Assembly (NCBI GenBank): GCA_050747245.1
Contig: JBOGNO010000015.1
Location: 52,770 to 116,769, forward strand
Length of the DNA stretch: 64,000 nt
Direction of reading: 5' to 3'
Source: JBOGNO01 sp050747245
Lineage (GTDB): Bacteria; Acidobacteriota; Terriglobia; Acidiferrales; UBA7541
Positions 16,857 through 25,198 of the stretch are shown in pieces. Made by a program: the position numbers and the translations under genes. How positions within the stretch are numbered: position 1 is the stretch's first letter; each line of letters starts with the position of its first letter. The notes beneath the pieces are model-generated. The model was not told the DNA's origin, did not search any database, and saw only the letters and a list, made by a program, of their open reading frames with translations.

Positions 16857-17493
16857 AATTTTCTTCTCCCTCCGACCAAAGTAGATATCGTTCCGGGGCC
16901 AGCGCCTTCGCTGCACGTTCTAACCACCCATAAAGCTGCCGGATATTCTCGCGCGTCTTCTCATAGTAAATGCGCAGGTGCTCGGGATGCGACATCCACG
17001 CTCGAAATTTTGATTCTGCGGGATGCTCCGAGATTACCATGCAGCTCGAATTGCGTCGCAATATACCCGCGTGCCCGGTGAAAAAGTGCTCGAATCCGGC
17101 ATCCACCTGGATGTGCCCGTATTCGGAGGCGGCATTTCCGTCGTAATCCTCGCCACGACAGATGACCGCTATCCGTTCCTCGGAATTGTGCCATTCGAAC
17201 GTCTCCGGATCCAAAGTCCACAAGCTCCAACGACTGCTCGTTTCATAAGCGCAATCAGAATGAAGGAATTCGGAAGCAATTTCCGTTAACTCCACCGCAG
17301 TGCATGACCTGCTTCGCAACTCTTTTTCAAACACCGGCGTTTCTTCCGGCCCAACGGCGCGGATCTCCAATTGTTCAAATCCCTGCCGCGATGCACTGAG
17401 CGGAATTGTCTCCAAGAACTCGCGAAATCTATCCAGCATTTCGCTCTCGCCGAACTGCGAGAACCAAAGACTCATGTAGGCGCGGTTAGCCAC
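16819..17493 (-). CDS. Hypothetical cytosolic protein
   Basis: This 224-residue acidic protein is rich in Glu, Phe and Trp, with no signal peptide or membrane helix. It begins with an N-terminal SLWFSQFGESEMLDRF-type segment and ends in a helix-rich EENFEACLEEILAAR tail. The frame opens at GTG 17493; ATG 17475 is an alternative and neither has a clear Shine-Dalgarno sequence. It may be co-transcribed with the flanking minus-strand genes. I do not recognise it. Confidence 0.6.
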   Translation of the reverse strand: MANRAYMSLWFSQFGESEMLDRFREFLETIPLSASRQGFEQLEIRAVGPEETPVFEKELRSRSCTAVELTEIASEFLHSDCAYETSSRWSLWTLDPETFEWHNSEERIAVICRGEDYDGNAASEYGHIQVDAGFEHFFTGHAGILRRNSSCMVISEHPAESKFRAWMSHPEHLRIYYEKTRENIRQLYGWLERAAKALAPERYLLWSEGEENFEACLEEILAAR

Positions 17494-17540
17494 GGCATGT
17501 ATTATAGCGTGGAGCGAATTTGAATTCTGTCCTGAGGAGA

Positions 17541-20111
17541 TTACTTCGGTTCGGTCGAATCTTGTGCTGGTGCCTGCGGTTTGACGTCCTCTGAGATCCC
17601 TAGAAGTCGCAATCGCAAGGTTTCTCCCAAACCGGCAAACACTTGCGAACAGGTTTCGCGCAGTCGTTGCTCTGCCGCCCTGGCTAGAGTCTCGAGAACT
17701 CCCTGTGAATGTTGCCCGAGTGTGGCTGCAGAAGCGAGCAACCAGGAATTTGATGCGTTTTCGAGTCGCGTCTTGTATTTTTCGATTGCCTCATCGGAAG
17801 CCCGTTTCAATGTTTCCAGCGACGCGCCTGCTTCTGCTTCGCGCTGCGAATTCCAATCCTGGATGAATACCGAGAGCCGCGCATCCAGCGTCTCTCTCGC
17901 CTGTTTTGTACCGGTTTCAATCTCTTCGCGCAGTCTTGTCTGGAACTCAGCGATCGAGCCGGCGCGCTGCAACTCGAAATTCGAAATCGCCCTGGTTTCG
18001 GCTGCCGTCATCTGCTCTGCGACTCGAGTCAGGGCTTCCTCCGATTTTGCATGCAACTGGTCGCCGAAAGTCGCCTCGAGCGTAGCTGCGGATTGTTCCA
18101 GCTCGGTTCGCCCGCGCTCATGCAGGTCGCGCAGTGCTTCATCCATCAGCCCGCTTGTGTGCTCGACATAGTTTCGACTGTAGGAATCAAGTTCCTGAGC
18201 GAAGAGGCGTGAGAGCTCCGCTGCGCGCTCGCGGAGGGAGACTCCTTGCTGATCGAGTATTTTGTCGAGCGATGCCTGCATCGCCGTTTGCGCCTTCTTC
18301 TGGTACCATTCCGCGGCTTTGTAGAGAGCTTCAAACGCCGCGTGCGTCGCATCCGTGCCTTTTGCTTCCAGCTCCTCCGTCGCATGGGCGATCATCTCGC
18401 GGCATGACTTCTCGAGCTCGGCGGGGTATTGCAGAGTCTGTTGTTTCAGGTTTTCCGAGGCGCGGAGTGAGACCTCGCTTGCCGATGCTTCGAGTCCCGC
18501 GATCACCTCCTTCGAAATCTTAGCCGCCTCTTGGTGCGTCGCGGCCAGAGCTCCTTCTAGCTCCTCTCTTGCTGCGGAGGCCGCTTCCGATGCCTGAGCG
18601 ATTTTCGCCGCCGCATCCTCGGCCTGCTGTTCCGCTTGTCCCCGAAGCTGTGCGAGCGCTTCCTGCGCGGCGGCTTCCGCAAGCGGCCGTATTCTTTGTG
18701 CCTGCTCTGCGGCCACGACCTGCGCGCGAGCCCCGAATTCCGCAATTTTTGACGCCGATTCTTCCAACAGACGGCGAGTGGCCTCGCCGATAGCGCCGTT
18801 GGTGGTGAGTTCGAGCCGCTGCCGCAGATTTTCGCGAAGCGCATTCGTCTCGCTTTCGAGTTCTGTTTGCGCTTGCTTAACCTTGCCTACCGCTTCTTCG
18901 GACAGGCCTGTTATCACGGCGTTTTCTTGCGCTAACTGCGCGTGACAATCGTGCAGGGCAGTCTGGCTCGCTTCGCCGACCTGTCGCGTGAATGAGTCCA
19001 GCTGCGCGTGAAAAAGCGCGTCCGCAGATTGGGTGAACTCATGTTCCCAGGATTTTTGTCGCGCCGAGAACTGTTCCTGGAGCGCGTCAGGAGCAGCGTT
19101 GGAAATAGAGCGTTCTTCGGATTGCACTGCGGGTGATTCCGCTGCGCGCGATTCCAGTCGTTTTGTGACTGCTTCGGCCGACCGTTCAATGAGTGTCGGC
19201 ATTGCTGACTCAAGCGCATCTGCCGCGCCCTGGTGGATCTCTTCCTTGATCTGTTCGCGCGCGGCGCGAAATTCCTCGGTCACGGCGATGGAAACGGATT
19301 GAAGTTCCGTTTGTTTCGCTTCGTGGAGCTGCTGGATCACTTGTTTGACAACCTCGAGCGATGCCTTTTCGGTGATATGCGCGATCGAGGTCTCCATGAC
19401 CTTCTCCATCGCCTGGCGCACGTGGGACGCCAGTTGCTCCCGGACCATCTCCGCTTGCGTTTCGATGGCCACCGCCGCCGCTTCGCGCACCATGCGCTGC
19501 AGATGCGGCTTCGATTCCGCGAGAAGACGCGCCATCTGCCGCGCCATCGCGAGTGCACTCTCTGAGCCTGTATCTGAACTTGATGTCGCCGGCACCCCTG
19601 CCGGGGGCATCACACGAACATTGCCTTGCGAGATCGATTCCGTTCCACGGGGCGGAGTAGCCTCTCCTGCCGCGGCTGGCGTGGGCTCAGACTTTTGTGG
19701 CGCTGCGGATTTTGGTGGATTTTCCGGCCCCTCGTCGGTGGGCGCGAACCAGTCCGCAGGTGGAAATGCAATGCCCCACACGTTGCCGGGCGTTTCGATC
19801 TCGACGCCGATTTGAAAGAGTTCGCGTACCGTTCTCGGGCGTTGCACCCAGATTACATTTCCTCGAAGAATTCGCGGGGGCTGCTCCGGTTCTGGGCGTG
19901 GAACTTCTAAGGTGATTTCGGAGCCGCGCGGCACGTAGTGCTTCGAGGGATAGCGGCAGCCGTGGCAGCTCAGCATCAGCGTCGACGTGCGCTCCTTAAA
20001 GGGTTGCCCGAGCGCATCCACTCCGGTCACCGTCAGCGGGATGGATTGTACGACGCGCGTTGTGCGACGTCGTTGTGGATTCGGTTCGTTTGACGAAAGT
20101 GATTCCACCAC
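17541..20111 (-). CDS. PilZ-like N-terminal domain fused to a very long Ala/Glu-rich coiled coil
   Basis: This 856-residue protein opens with a PilZ-like beta-barrel (residues 12-120). It has RRRTTR as the arginine motif and LSCHGCRY in place of the usual (D/N)xSxxG, so c-di-GMP binding is uncertain. A Pro/Ala linker follows (125-185). The remaining ~650 residues are almost continuous Ala/Glu/Gln/Arg heptads resembling apolipophorin, tropomyosin or methyl-accepting-type coiled coils. No signal peptide or membrane helix is seen, so it is probably a cytoplasmic filamentous or scaffold protein. The start is GTG. Confidence 0.7.
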   Translation of the reverse strand: MVESLSSNEPNPQRRRTTRVVQSIPLTVTGVDALGQPFKERTSTLMLSCHGCRYPSKHYVPRGSEITLEVPRPEPEQPPRILRGNVIWVQRPRTVRELFQIGVEIETPGNVWGIAFPPADWFAPTDEGPENPPKSAAPQKSEPTPAAAGEATPPRGTESISQGNVRVMPPAGVPATSSSDTGSESALAMARQMARLLAESKPHLQRMVREAAAVAIETQAEMVREQLASHVRQAMEKVMETSIAHITEKASLEVVKQVIQQLHEAKQTELQSVSIAVTEEFRAAREQIKEEIHQGAADALESAMPTLIERSAEAVTKRLESRAAESPAVQSEERSISNAAPDALQEQFSARQKSWEHEFTQSADALFHAQLDSFTRQVGEASQTALHDCHAQLAQENAVITGLSEEAVGKVKQAQTELESETNALRENLRQRLELTTNGAIGEATRRLLEESASKIAEFGARAQVVAAEQAQRIRPLAEAAAQEALAQLRGQAEQQAEDAAAKIAQASEAASAAREELEGALAATHQEAAKISKEVIAGLEASASEVSLRASENLKQQTLQYPAELEKSCREMIAHATEELEAKGTDATHAAFEALYKAAEWYQKKAQTAMQASLDKILDQQGVSLRERAAELSRLFAQELDSYSRNYVEHTSGLMDEALRDLHERGRTELEQSAATLEATFGDQLHAKSEEALTRVAEQMTAAETRAISNFELQRAGSIAEFQTRLREEIETGTKQARETLDARLSVFIQDWNSQREAEAGASLETLKRASDEAIEKYKTRLENASNSWLLASAATLGQHSQGVLETLARAAEQRLRETCSQVFAGLGETLRLRLLGISEDVKPQAPAQDSTEPK

Positions 20112-20218
20112 GGCCCTCTCCCTGAGTGGGAAACTGCAAGCGTATCATCCTGCGGCTCGCCAGAAGAGGCTTCGGCCCCCCGGTGTGCGAAAAGGTTAAT
20201 TCAATTCTAACCCAGAAC

Positions 20219-20530
20219 TCACCGGCGCGCGGACTCCGCGTGCGGGCGGCCCAAGATGCTGTCCTTCAGTTCCTTGAGCACCCATATGGGGCCGACGAGA
20301 AAGTAGATTGGTCCCTGAAAAAATGCCGGCTTGTTTCCTTCAATCCGGTGTCCCAGAAAGAGTAGTGCCCAGCCGAAAACGAACAGCGCGATCCCGAGCT
20401 TCCAATGAAGCAGAACGAAAAGAATGAGGCTCGCGAATATCGCGGGAATACCGATTGCGTGCAGCGCTTTGTTGGCTAGGTTGTGATGCTCGTGGTCGTA
20501 TTGCGACATGTAGCGTTCAAGTCCTGCCAT
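20219..20530 (-). CDS. Mpo1-like (DUF962) membrane protein
   Basis: This 103-residue membrane protein has an N-terminal YxxxHxxxxNxxxHxIGIP segment. His-rich residues precede two to three TM helices, and a GHRIEGNKPAFF loop follows. This is the layout of DUF962/Mpo1-like proteins; yeast Mpo1 is an Fe(II)-dependent dioxygenase of phytosphingosine alpha-oxidation. Bacterial function is unknown. Confidence 0.75.
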   Translation of the reverse strand: MAGLERYMSQYDHEHHNLANKALHAIGIPAIFASLILFVLLHWKLGIALFVFGWALLFLGHRIEGNKPAFFQGPIYFLVGPIWVLKELKDSILGRPHAESARR

Positions 20531-20592
20531 GCGAGGTACTCCTTTGGATTTGCACCCTTCTACTCTCCATGCATCGGGGAAGGGAAGTGGCT

Positions 20593-21192
20593 TCAGAGTT
20601 CCCGTCGCCCCTCCATGGCTTTGAGCATGGTCACCTCATCAGCGTAATCTAATTCTGAGCCCACCGGGATGCCCATGGCGATGCGCGTCACACGGACGCC
20701 CAGGGGTTTTATGAGTTTCGAAAGGTACACCGCTGTGGCTTCTCCCTCTGCTGTCGGATTCGTCGCAATGATAATTTCTTCTACAGCCCCGCCCTTGAGC
20801 CGTTCAATTAAACTTTTTATCTTCAATTGATCGGGTCCGATACCCTGGAGCGGCGCAAGAGTTCCTCCGAGAACGTGATACATCCCGTTGAACTGCCGCG
20901 TCTTTTCTACCGCGAAAATGTTGGGAGGCTCTTCCACCACGCAAATGGTCCTGCGATTTCTCGTCGCGCTGGTACAGAAGAAGCAAGGATCCACGTCAGT
21001 GATGTTGTTGCAGACCGAGCAGAACCGGATGTTTTCTTTCGCCTCGCGAATGGCCTCGGAAAGGGCCAGCGCTTGTTCATGGTCCGCGCGTAGCAGAAAG
21101 AACGCAAGCCTCTGCGCCGTTTTCTGTCCGATCCCCGGCAATCGCTTCAGTTCATCAATCAGCCGTGAAACGGGAGGTGCGAAATCAGGCAT
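20593..21192 (-). CDS. recR: Recombination protein RecR
   Basis: This 199-residue RecR starts at MPDFAPPVSRL; the ORF's extra upstream codons are not conserved in type. Seen: the helix-hairpin-helix LKRLPGIGQKTAQRLAF, the four-Cys zinc finger C-x2-C...C-x2-C near residues 58-73, a Toprim domain (TICVVEEPPN) and the Walker-like C-terminal region. It loads RecA with RecF/RecO. The order dnaX-ybaB-recR is widely conserved. Confidence 0.95.
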   Translation of the reverse strand: MPDFAPPVSRLIDELKRLPGIGQKTAQRLAFFLLRADHEQALALSEAIREAKENIRFCSVCNNITDVDPCFFCTSATRNRRTICVVEEPPNIFAVEKTRQFNGMYHVLGGTLAPLQGIGPDQLKIKSLIERLKGGAVEEIIIATNPTAEGEATAVYLSKLIKPLGVRVTRIAMGIPVGSELDYADEVTMLKAMEGRREL

Positions 21193-21264
21193 GGCATTGC
21201 ATGCAATCGGAAACGTGCGCGCCAATCGTTCGGGTGGAGGGAAAAGTGTTCAAGAGTTCCAATT

Positions 21265-21591
21265 TTAGAAGAGCCCCGGAATCCTCAAATCGGCGAGGCC
21301 GGAAAGACCGCCGGTGATGTCCTTCATCTGATGCGCAAGCTCCTCGTCCACTCTTCGCATCGCTTCGTTCACCGCGGCGAGAACCAGCTCGCCCAGCATC
21401 TCGGCGTCCCGGCCCTGGAAGATTTCCGGTTCAATTCTCACTTCTACTACTTGTTTCTGGCCGTTCATTTTAACGGTCACCATGCCCCCGCCGGCCGAGG
21501 CTTCCACATGGATCTCGCCGATTTTCTTCTCCAGGTGCTCCTGCACCTGCCGGAACTGCGTCAACATCTGCTGCAAGGCTTTGACTTCCAT
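21265..21591 (-). CDS. ybaB: Nucleoid-associated protein YbaB/EbfC
   Basis: This 108-residue DNA-binding dimer has the N-terminal helix LQQMLTQFRQVQEHLEKK, the beta segment GMVTVKMNGQKQVVEV and the conserved LVLAAVNEAMRRVDEE. It sits between dnaX and recR, with 3 bp to dnaX. Confidence 0.93.
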   Translation of the reverse strand: MEVKALQQMLTQFRQVQEHLEKKIGEIHVEASAGGGMVTVKMNGQKQVVEVRIEPEIFQGRDAEMLGELVLAAVNEAMRRVDEELAHQMKDITGGLSGLADLRIPGLF

Positions 21592-21594
21592 GGT

Positions 21595-23289
21595 CTAGTC
21601 CTCGCTACGGCGTCGCACTTCCGCAATCTGCCCGCCGAAACGCTTCAGCATTTCGCGGACGATGGGGTCTTCTTCCATGCGCGCTCTCAACTCCGCGCTT
21701 CCTACCATCCCCGTCATGCCGGCCTCCATTTTAACACACACGCGGAGCGGCTGGCCTAACACTTGGCTCAAGGTGTTGCGCAATTTCTCCATGGGATCGC
21801 GCGACTGCAGCATTTCCGCCAGAGCGCGGCTCTCCGCCGGAAAATAAAGCCGCACCTCGCCGCTCTCGAACTCCCATCGAGTCGCGTTTTCCAGCATGGA
21901 CCACAAAAATTTTTGTGATTGTAGCGCCGCGCGAATTGCGTCCATCTGCGCTGCTGCTAGCCCCGCTGTCATCGTCTCTGTAGATCGCGCCACGATGTGC
22001 CGCACGGGAGCAAGAGCGACCGCTGAGGGCGCCTCGATGCGATTCTCTGCCCGAGCCGATTTCTCACCTGCGATATCCGTTCCACGCGCGCTGGCCGGCG
22101 CCGTTGCGGACTCGATGCTGGCTCGCGCGGCCGTCGTCTGCGTCTTAAGTCGGGCCCCATCTCCCCGCAATTCCGCAATCACTTCTTCCAGCGGCGCGAG
22201 CCTGCCTGCGTTCACCATTCTCAGCAGCCCAATTTCCAGATGCAGGCGCGCATCGGGCCGATGTCGGATTTCGTCGTCAGTTCGCAGCAGAATTTCAAAA
22301 TGTCGGGTCAAATCTTCCTCGGTGAAACGTGCAGCCTGGTCGCGGATTCGCGAACGCTCATCCGCGGGAGCCGCCACCAAATCGGAATCTGCGCCGCAAA
22401 CCCGCGCCACTAGCAGATTTCGAAAATGGCGAATCGCTTCCCGGCAGAAATGGTTCAAGTTGTGCCCGTCGGCGATCAGCCGATGCACCAGTTCGAGAGC
22501 CTTCTCAGCGGATTGCTTATCGATCGCCTCGACCAGGCTGTCCAGTACTTCTTCGCCCACGACGCCCAGCAATTGTCGCACCTGATCGTCCCTGATTTCC
22601 TCGCCGCAATACGCCATCGCCTGCTCGAGCAGAGACAGTGCATCCCGCATGCTTCCTTCGCCCGCCCGCGCTAGTACGGCGACTGCTCCGGGATCGATTT
22701 TCAATTTTTCGGCAGCCGCGATTCTTTCGAGCTCTCGCGAGATCTCCGTGAACGAGAGCGATCGAAACTGAAATAACTGTGCTCGCGATTTGATCGTATC
22801 CACTAGATCTTCGGGCTGCGTCGTCGCCATTATGAAAATCACGCGGTCCGGAGGCTCCTCGAGAGTTTTCAGCAGGGCATTGGACGCTTCGTCTGTCAAT
22901 TGGTGGGCTTCATCGAGGATTACGATCTTGTAGTGTCCTCCGGCGGCCGCGTAGCGCACCATTTCGCGCAATTCGCGGATTTGGTCGATTCCACGGTTCG
23001 AGGCCGCGTCAATCTCAAGCACATCCAGCGATGTGCCGGCCGCAATTTCCCGGCAAGAATCACATTCGTTGCAGGGTCCCGCCGCCGAACTCTTGGTGCA
23101 ATTGAGCGCCTTGGCGAGGATGCGCGCGGTGGTCGTTTTCCCAACGCCGCGCACGCCGGCAAAAATATAGGCGTGCGCCACTCGCCCCGTGCGGATCGCG
23201 TTTTCGAGTGTCTGTGTGACGTGCTCCTGGCCCACGACGCTCGAGAATCCCTGCGGCCTCCACTTTCTCGCGATCACTTGATAACCCAT
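21595..23289 (-). CDS. dnaX: DNA polymerase III subunits gamma/tau
   Basis: This 564-residue clamp-loader ATPase starts at MGYQVIARKWRPQ. Walker A is GVRGVGKTT. The zinc module has four Cys (C-x8-C-x2-C-x2-C around CNECDSC), then DEAHQLT and sensor motifs. The tau-like C-terminal region begins near residue 370. The ORF extends 17 codons upstream, but that stretch overlaps the SRP RNA, so the internal start is preferred. Whether frameshifting makes gamma is not evident. Confidence 0.93.
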   Translation of the reverse strand: MGYQVIARKWRPQGFSSVVGQEHVTQTLENAIRTGRVAHAYIFAGVRGVGKTTTARILAKALNCTKSSAAGPCNECDSCREIAAGTSLDVLEIDAASNRGIDQIRELREMVRYAAAGGHYKIVILDEAHQLTDEASNALLKTLEEPPDRVIFIMATTQPEDLVDTIKSRAQLFQFRSLSFTEISRELERIAAAEKLKIDPGAVAVLARAGEGSMRDALSLLEQAMAYCGEEIRDDQVRQLLGVVGEEVLDSLVEAIDKQSAEKALELVHRLIADGHNLNHFCREAIRHFRNLLVARVCGADSDLVAAPADERSRIRDQAARFTEEDLTRHFEILLRTDDEIRHRPDARLHLEIGLLRMVNAGRLAPLEEVIAELRGDGARLKTQTTAARASIESATAPASARGTDIAGEKSARAENRIEAPSAVALAPVRHIVARSTETMTAGLAAAQMDAIRAALQSQKFLWSMLENATRWEFESGEVRLYFPAESRALAEMLQSRDPMEKLRNTLSQVLGQPLRVCVKMEAGMTGMVGSAELRARMEEDPIVREMLKRFGGQIAEVRRRSED

Positions 23290-23314
23290 TCTCTTCGCTC
23301 CCGGCGCTTGGGAA

Positions 23315-23418
23315 GGAACTTCGGGTACTCTGCGGCACACGAAGCTGACCCGTTACCGTTGCTCCCTTCCGGGCCTGGCGGGGTTCACGGGGAATCGTTG
23401 CACAGAACCCGAAGTTCC
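23315..23418 (-). ncRNA. ffs: Signal recognition particle RNA (small bacterial 4.5S type)
   Basis: The minus strand contains the SRP domain IV core around CAGGCCCGGAAGGGAGCA, with a GGAA tetraloop and the symmetric and asymmetric loops bound by Ffh. The ends pair: GGAACTTCGGGT at the 5' side matches ACCCGAAGTTCC at the 3' side, closing a 104-nt hairpin. The RNA ends 26 nt before dnaX, a common ffs-dnaX arrangement. Confidence 0.93.
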
Positions 23419-23723
23419 ACCGATTGCAGGAAAATTTCCTGCTTCGGCGAGTCTAGCACACCGCTTCGCTCCGCAGAACAATCACCTCGCCTGTTCAGTC
23501 GGCTACCAGAAATGTTCTTTCCGCTAAGTTTTGTCGGGTTTCCGTGGATGGCTTCGACTCCGCGTTCTGCTGGCCTTTTCCGCACGTGGCCGATTGGAAT
23601 CATCGCATTTAATTCTCGCAGCATCCTTTTCCTTAGGGAGTGTATCTTAGCTGCGGGCGCATCCTCCGCGCCCGGACCGCGGCGCCAGCGGCAAACCCCA
23701 CGAAACGGGGCAGGGAGGATTGC
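23419..23723. promoter_or_regulatory. Intergenic region between ffs and a secreted-protein gene, with a 17-bp palindrome
   Basis: Divergent genes leave about 300 bp here. GCAGGAAA-A-TTTCCTGC (23426-23442) is a perfect palindrome with one central base, 8 bp from the ffs 5' end, and could be an operator. The ffs promoter should lie here, with TAGACT as a possible -10 on the minus strand. The GC-rich part near 23660-23690 precedes GGGAGG, the ribosome site of the next gene. No ORF is convincing. Confidence 0.4.
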
Positions 23724-24419
23724 ATGAAACGCATTGTGGTTTTCGCAGTTGTGGTGTCGTTCGTGTTGTTTCTCACTCCGGCGGTTCAAGCGCAGTATTC
23801 TCATTCCAATCAGATTCTTCAGGGCACGCAGATACGCCTCACGCTGCTCAATGGCCTCAGCACCAGTGTGGCGCGCGACGGCGATCCCTTTATGGCCGTG
23901 GTCGCGGAACCGGTTTATCTCGGCAGTCAGTTGGTGTTGCCGGCTGGCACACGCGTCCGCGGAATCGTCGGCAGTATCGAGCGCCCCAAACACTTCGCTA
24001 TGTTCCGTGGACAGGCGGCCATGAATATTACGTTTCGTTCGATTGAGATTGACAGTCGCGAATTCCCCGCGCAGATGAGCATTATCCAAATTTACAGCCC
24101 TTCATCGGATCATGAAGGCCGTGCTCGCAAGGACCTGAGCACTACCGAGGGAGTGGTGGTCGGTGAAAAGCGCGACGTCAAGGGTGCTCTCGTGGAAGTC
24201 GGCCTCGGCACTGCGGGCGGTTCGGTGGTCGGCGCAATTTTCAGCCATGTGGTGCGCGGTTTTGCGTTCGGCCTCATCGGTGGAAGTGTTTATGTCCTCC
24301 AGCAGAAAGGGAAGGATGTCGAGATGCCCGCGCAAACAGGTTTCCTCGTTCGATTGGATAATACTGTTTCTGTGCCGGTAATTTCAGCGCGCGCGGCGGA
24401 CTATTCTCCGGGCCAATAA
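23724..24419 (+). CDS. Secreted protein of unknown function with a glycine-rich membrane-like segment
   Basis: This 231-residue protein from ATG 23724 has GGGAGG 6 nt upstream. The signal peptide is clear (AVVVSFVLFLTPAVQAQ). The body is a beta-rich domain with GTxIxLxLLNxLST and LVLPAGTRVRGIVGS. This resembles the exposed beta-barrel core of TrbI/VirB10-like proteins, though no conjugation genes are nearby. A Gly-rich hydrophobic stretch (GTAGGSVVGAIF to FGLIGGSVYVL) follows at about residues 170-195. Periplasmic or outer-membrane location is inferred; function unknown. Confidence 0.7.
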   Translation: MKRIVVFAVVVSFVLFLTPAVQAQYSHSNQILQGTQIRLTLLNGLSTSVARDGDPFMAVVAEPVYLGSQLVLPAGTRVRGIVGSIERPKHFAMFRGQAAMNITFRSIEIDSREFPAQMSIIQIYSPSSDHEGRARKDLSTTEGVVVGEKRDVKGALVEVGLGTAGGSVVGAIFSHVVRGFAFGLIGGSVYVLQQKGKDVEMPAQTGFLVRLDNTVSVPVISARAADYSPGQ

Positions 24420-24591
24420 AAAGACCAGTCTACAGAGTTTGATTGACCGCGTTCCGCTGTTGCAGATGCCTATGTCTTGAGCTGTCCCTGTTCCGGGGTA
24501 GTGCACCAGCCGTCGCACGCATTCCCTTTTTGCGGGACGTGAACTAAGTTTGCTTTGTCGAAGGGCGTTGTCGTATTTGGCGGGACAATTC

Positions 24592-24984
24592 TTACTTTGG
24601 AGAGCTTCGAGAGTTTCTCTGTTCCGGAAAGCCGACGCACCAGATATTTTCAGTCTGGAGCTTTGTGGCTCCGATTGTCCACTTTTCATTTCGCGGCACA
24701 CAGCGCTCAACCCTGAAGAGCAGCGGGGACTTCGGCAGCGAGTCTGCGTAGCCTCGGCTGGCCACCCTGACTGCCAGCGTTTCGCCGACTTCCGCCGGTT
24801 TGGACAATTGGAAGCCGCATCCATTTAGACTGATATTTTCTGTTTGCGTCCGTTCTGAAAAAAAACGATTTTGGTTATCGAATCCCGACACTTCAATCGG
24901 AATCGAGATGGAAATTCTTTTCTCCTTCCGGCGGTCCTGATTCGCAACGGCGCTCATTTCTTGCCAGTCGGTCGCCTCTCTCAT
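24592..24984 (-). CDS. PilZ-domain protein
   Basis: This 130-residue single PilZ domain has the arginine motif RRKEKR at residues 18-23 and the NISLNGCGF loop near residue 50, the canonical NxSxxG. Both halves needed to bind c-di-GMP are present. GGAGG lies 5 nt upstream of ATG 24984. It lies downstream of the sigma-54 activator gene on the same strand, separated by a 214-bp gap that holds a 17-bp dyad (25105-25121). Confidence 0.82.
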   Translation of the reverse strand: MREATDWQEMSAVANQDRRKEKRISISIPIEVSGFDNQNRFFSERTQTENISLNGCGFQLSKPAEVGETLAVRVASRGYADSLPKSPLLFRVERCVPRNEKWTIGATKLQTENIWCVGFPEQRNSRSSPK

Positions 24985-25104
24985 CGCAGCCTCCGCTCAC
25001 AATTTGCCCCTGCAAATGTTTTGCCGCTGTCCGCTTCGGCAAGCTCTTGCAAGTGCATGAATTACTCTGCGCGAAACGCAGCCTCGTGCCACAGATTGCA
25101 ACAC

Positions 25105-25121
25105 TGTTCATGTATGGAACA
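25105..25121 (-). promoter_or_regulatory. 17-bp dyad upstream of the PilZ gene (candidate activator site)
   Basis: The minus strand reads TGTTCCATACATGAACA: perfect 5-bp arms with a 7-bp spacer. It shares GTTCCA-x-A-x3-GAAC with the dyad at 26816-26832, on the other side of the sigma-54 activator gene. It lies 121 bp upstream of the PilZ start, a typical enhancer distance. Confidence 0.45.
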
Positions 25122-25198
25122 GCGCGCCACTTCTGTGCCGGGTTGCGCCGCTCAAGGTGGAAAAAGCAACGAATTCAATCAAACGGATGATGGAAAGT

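Noticed and set aside
25076..25092. Possible sigma-54 promoter (TGGCACG...TGCG, minus) before the PilZ gene
   Set aside because: The GG to GC distance is 9 nt rather than 10, and it lies only about 12 bp from the dyad. Kept as a weak possibility, not annotated.
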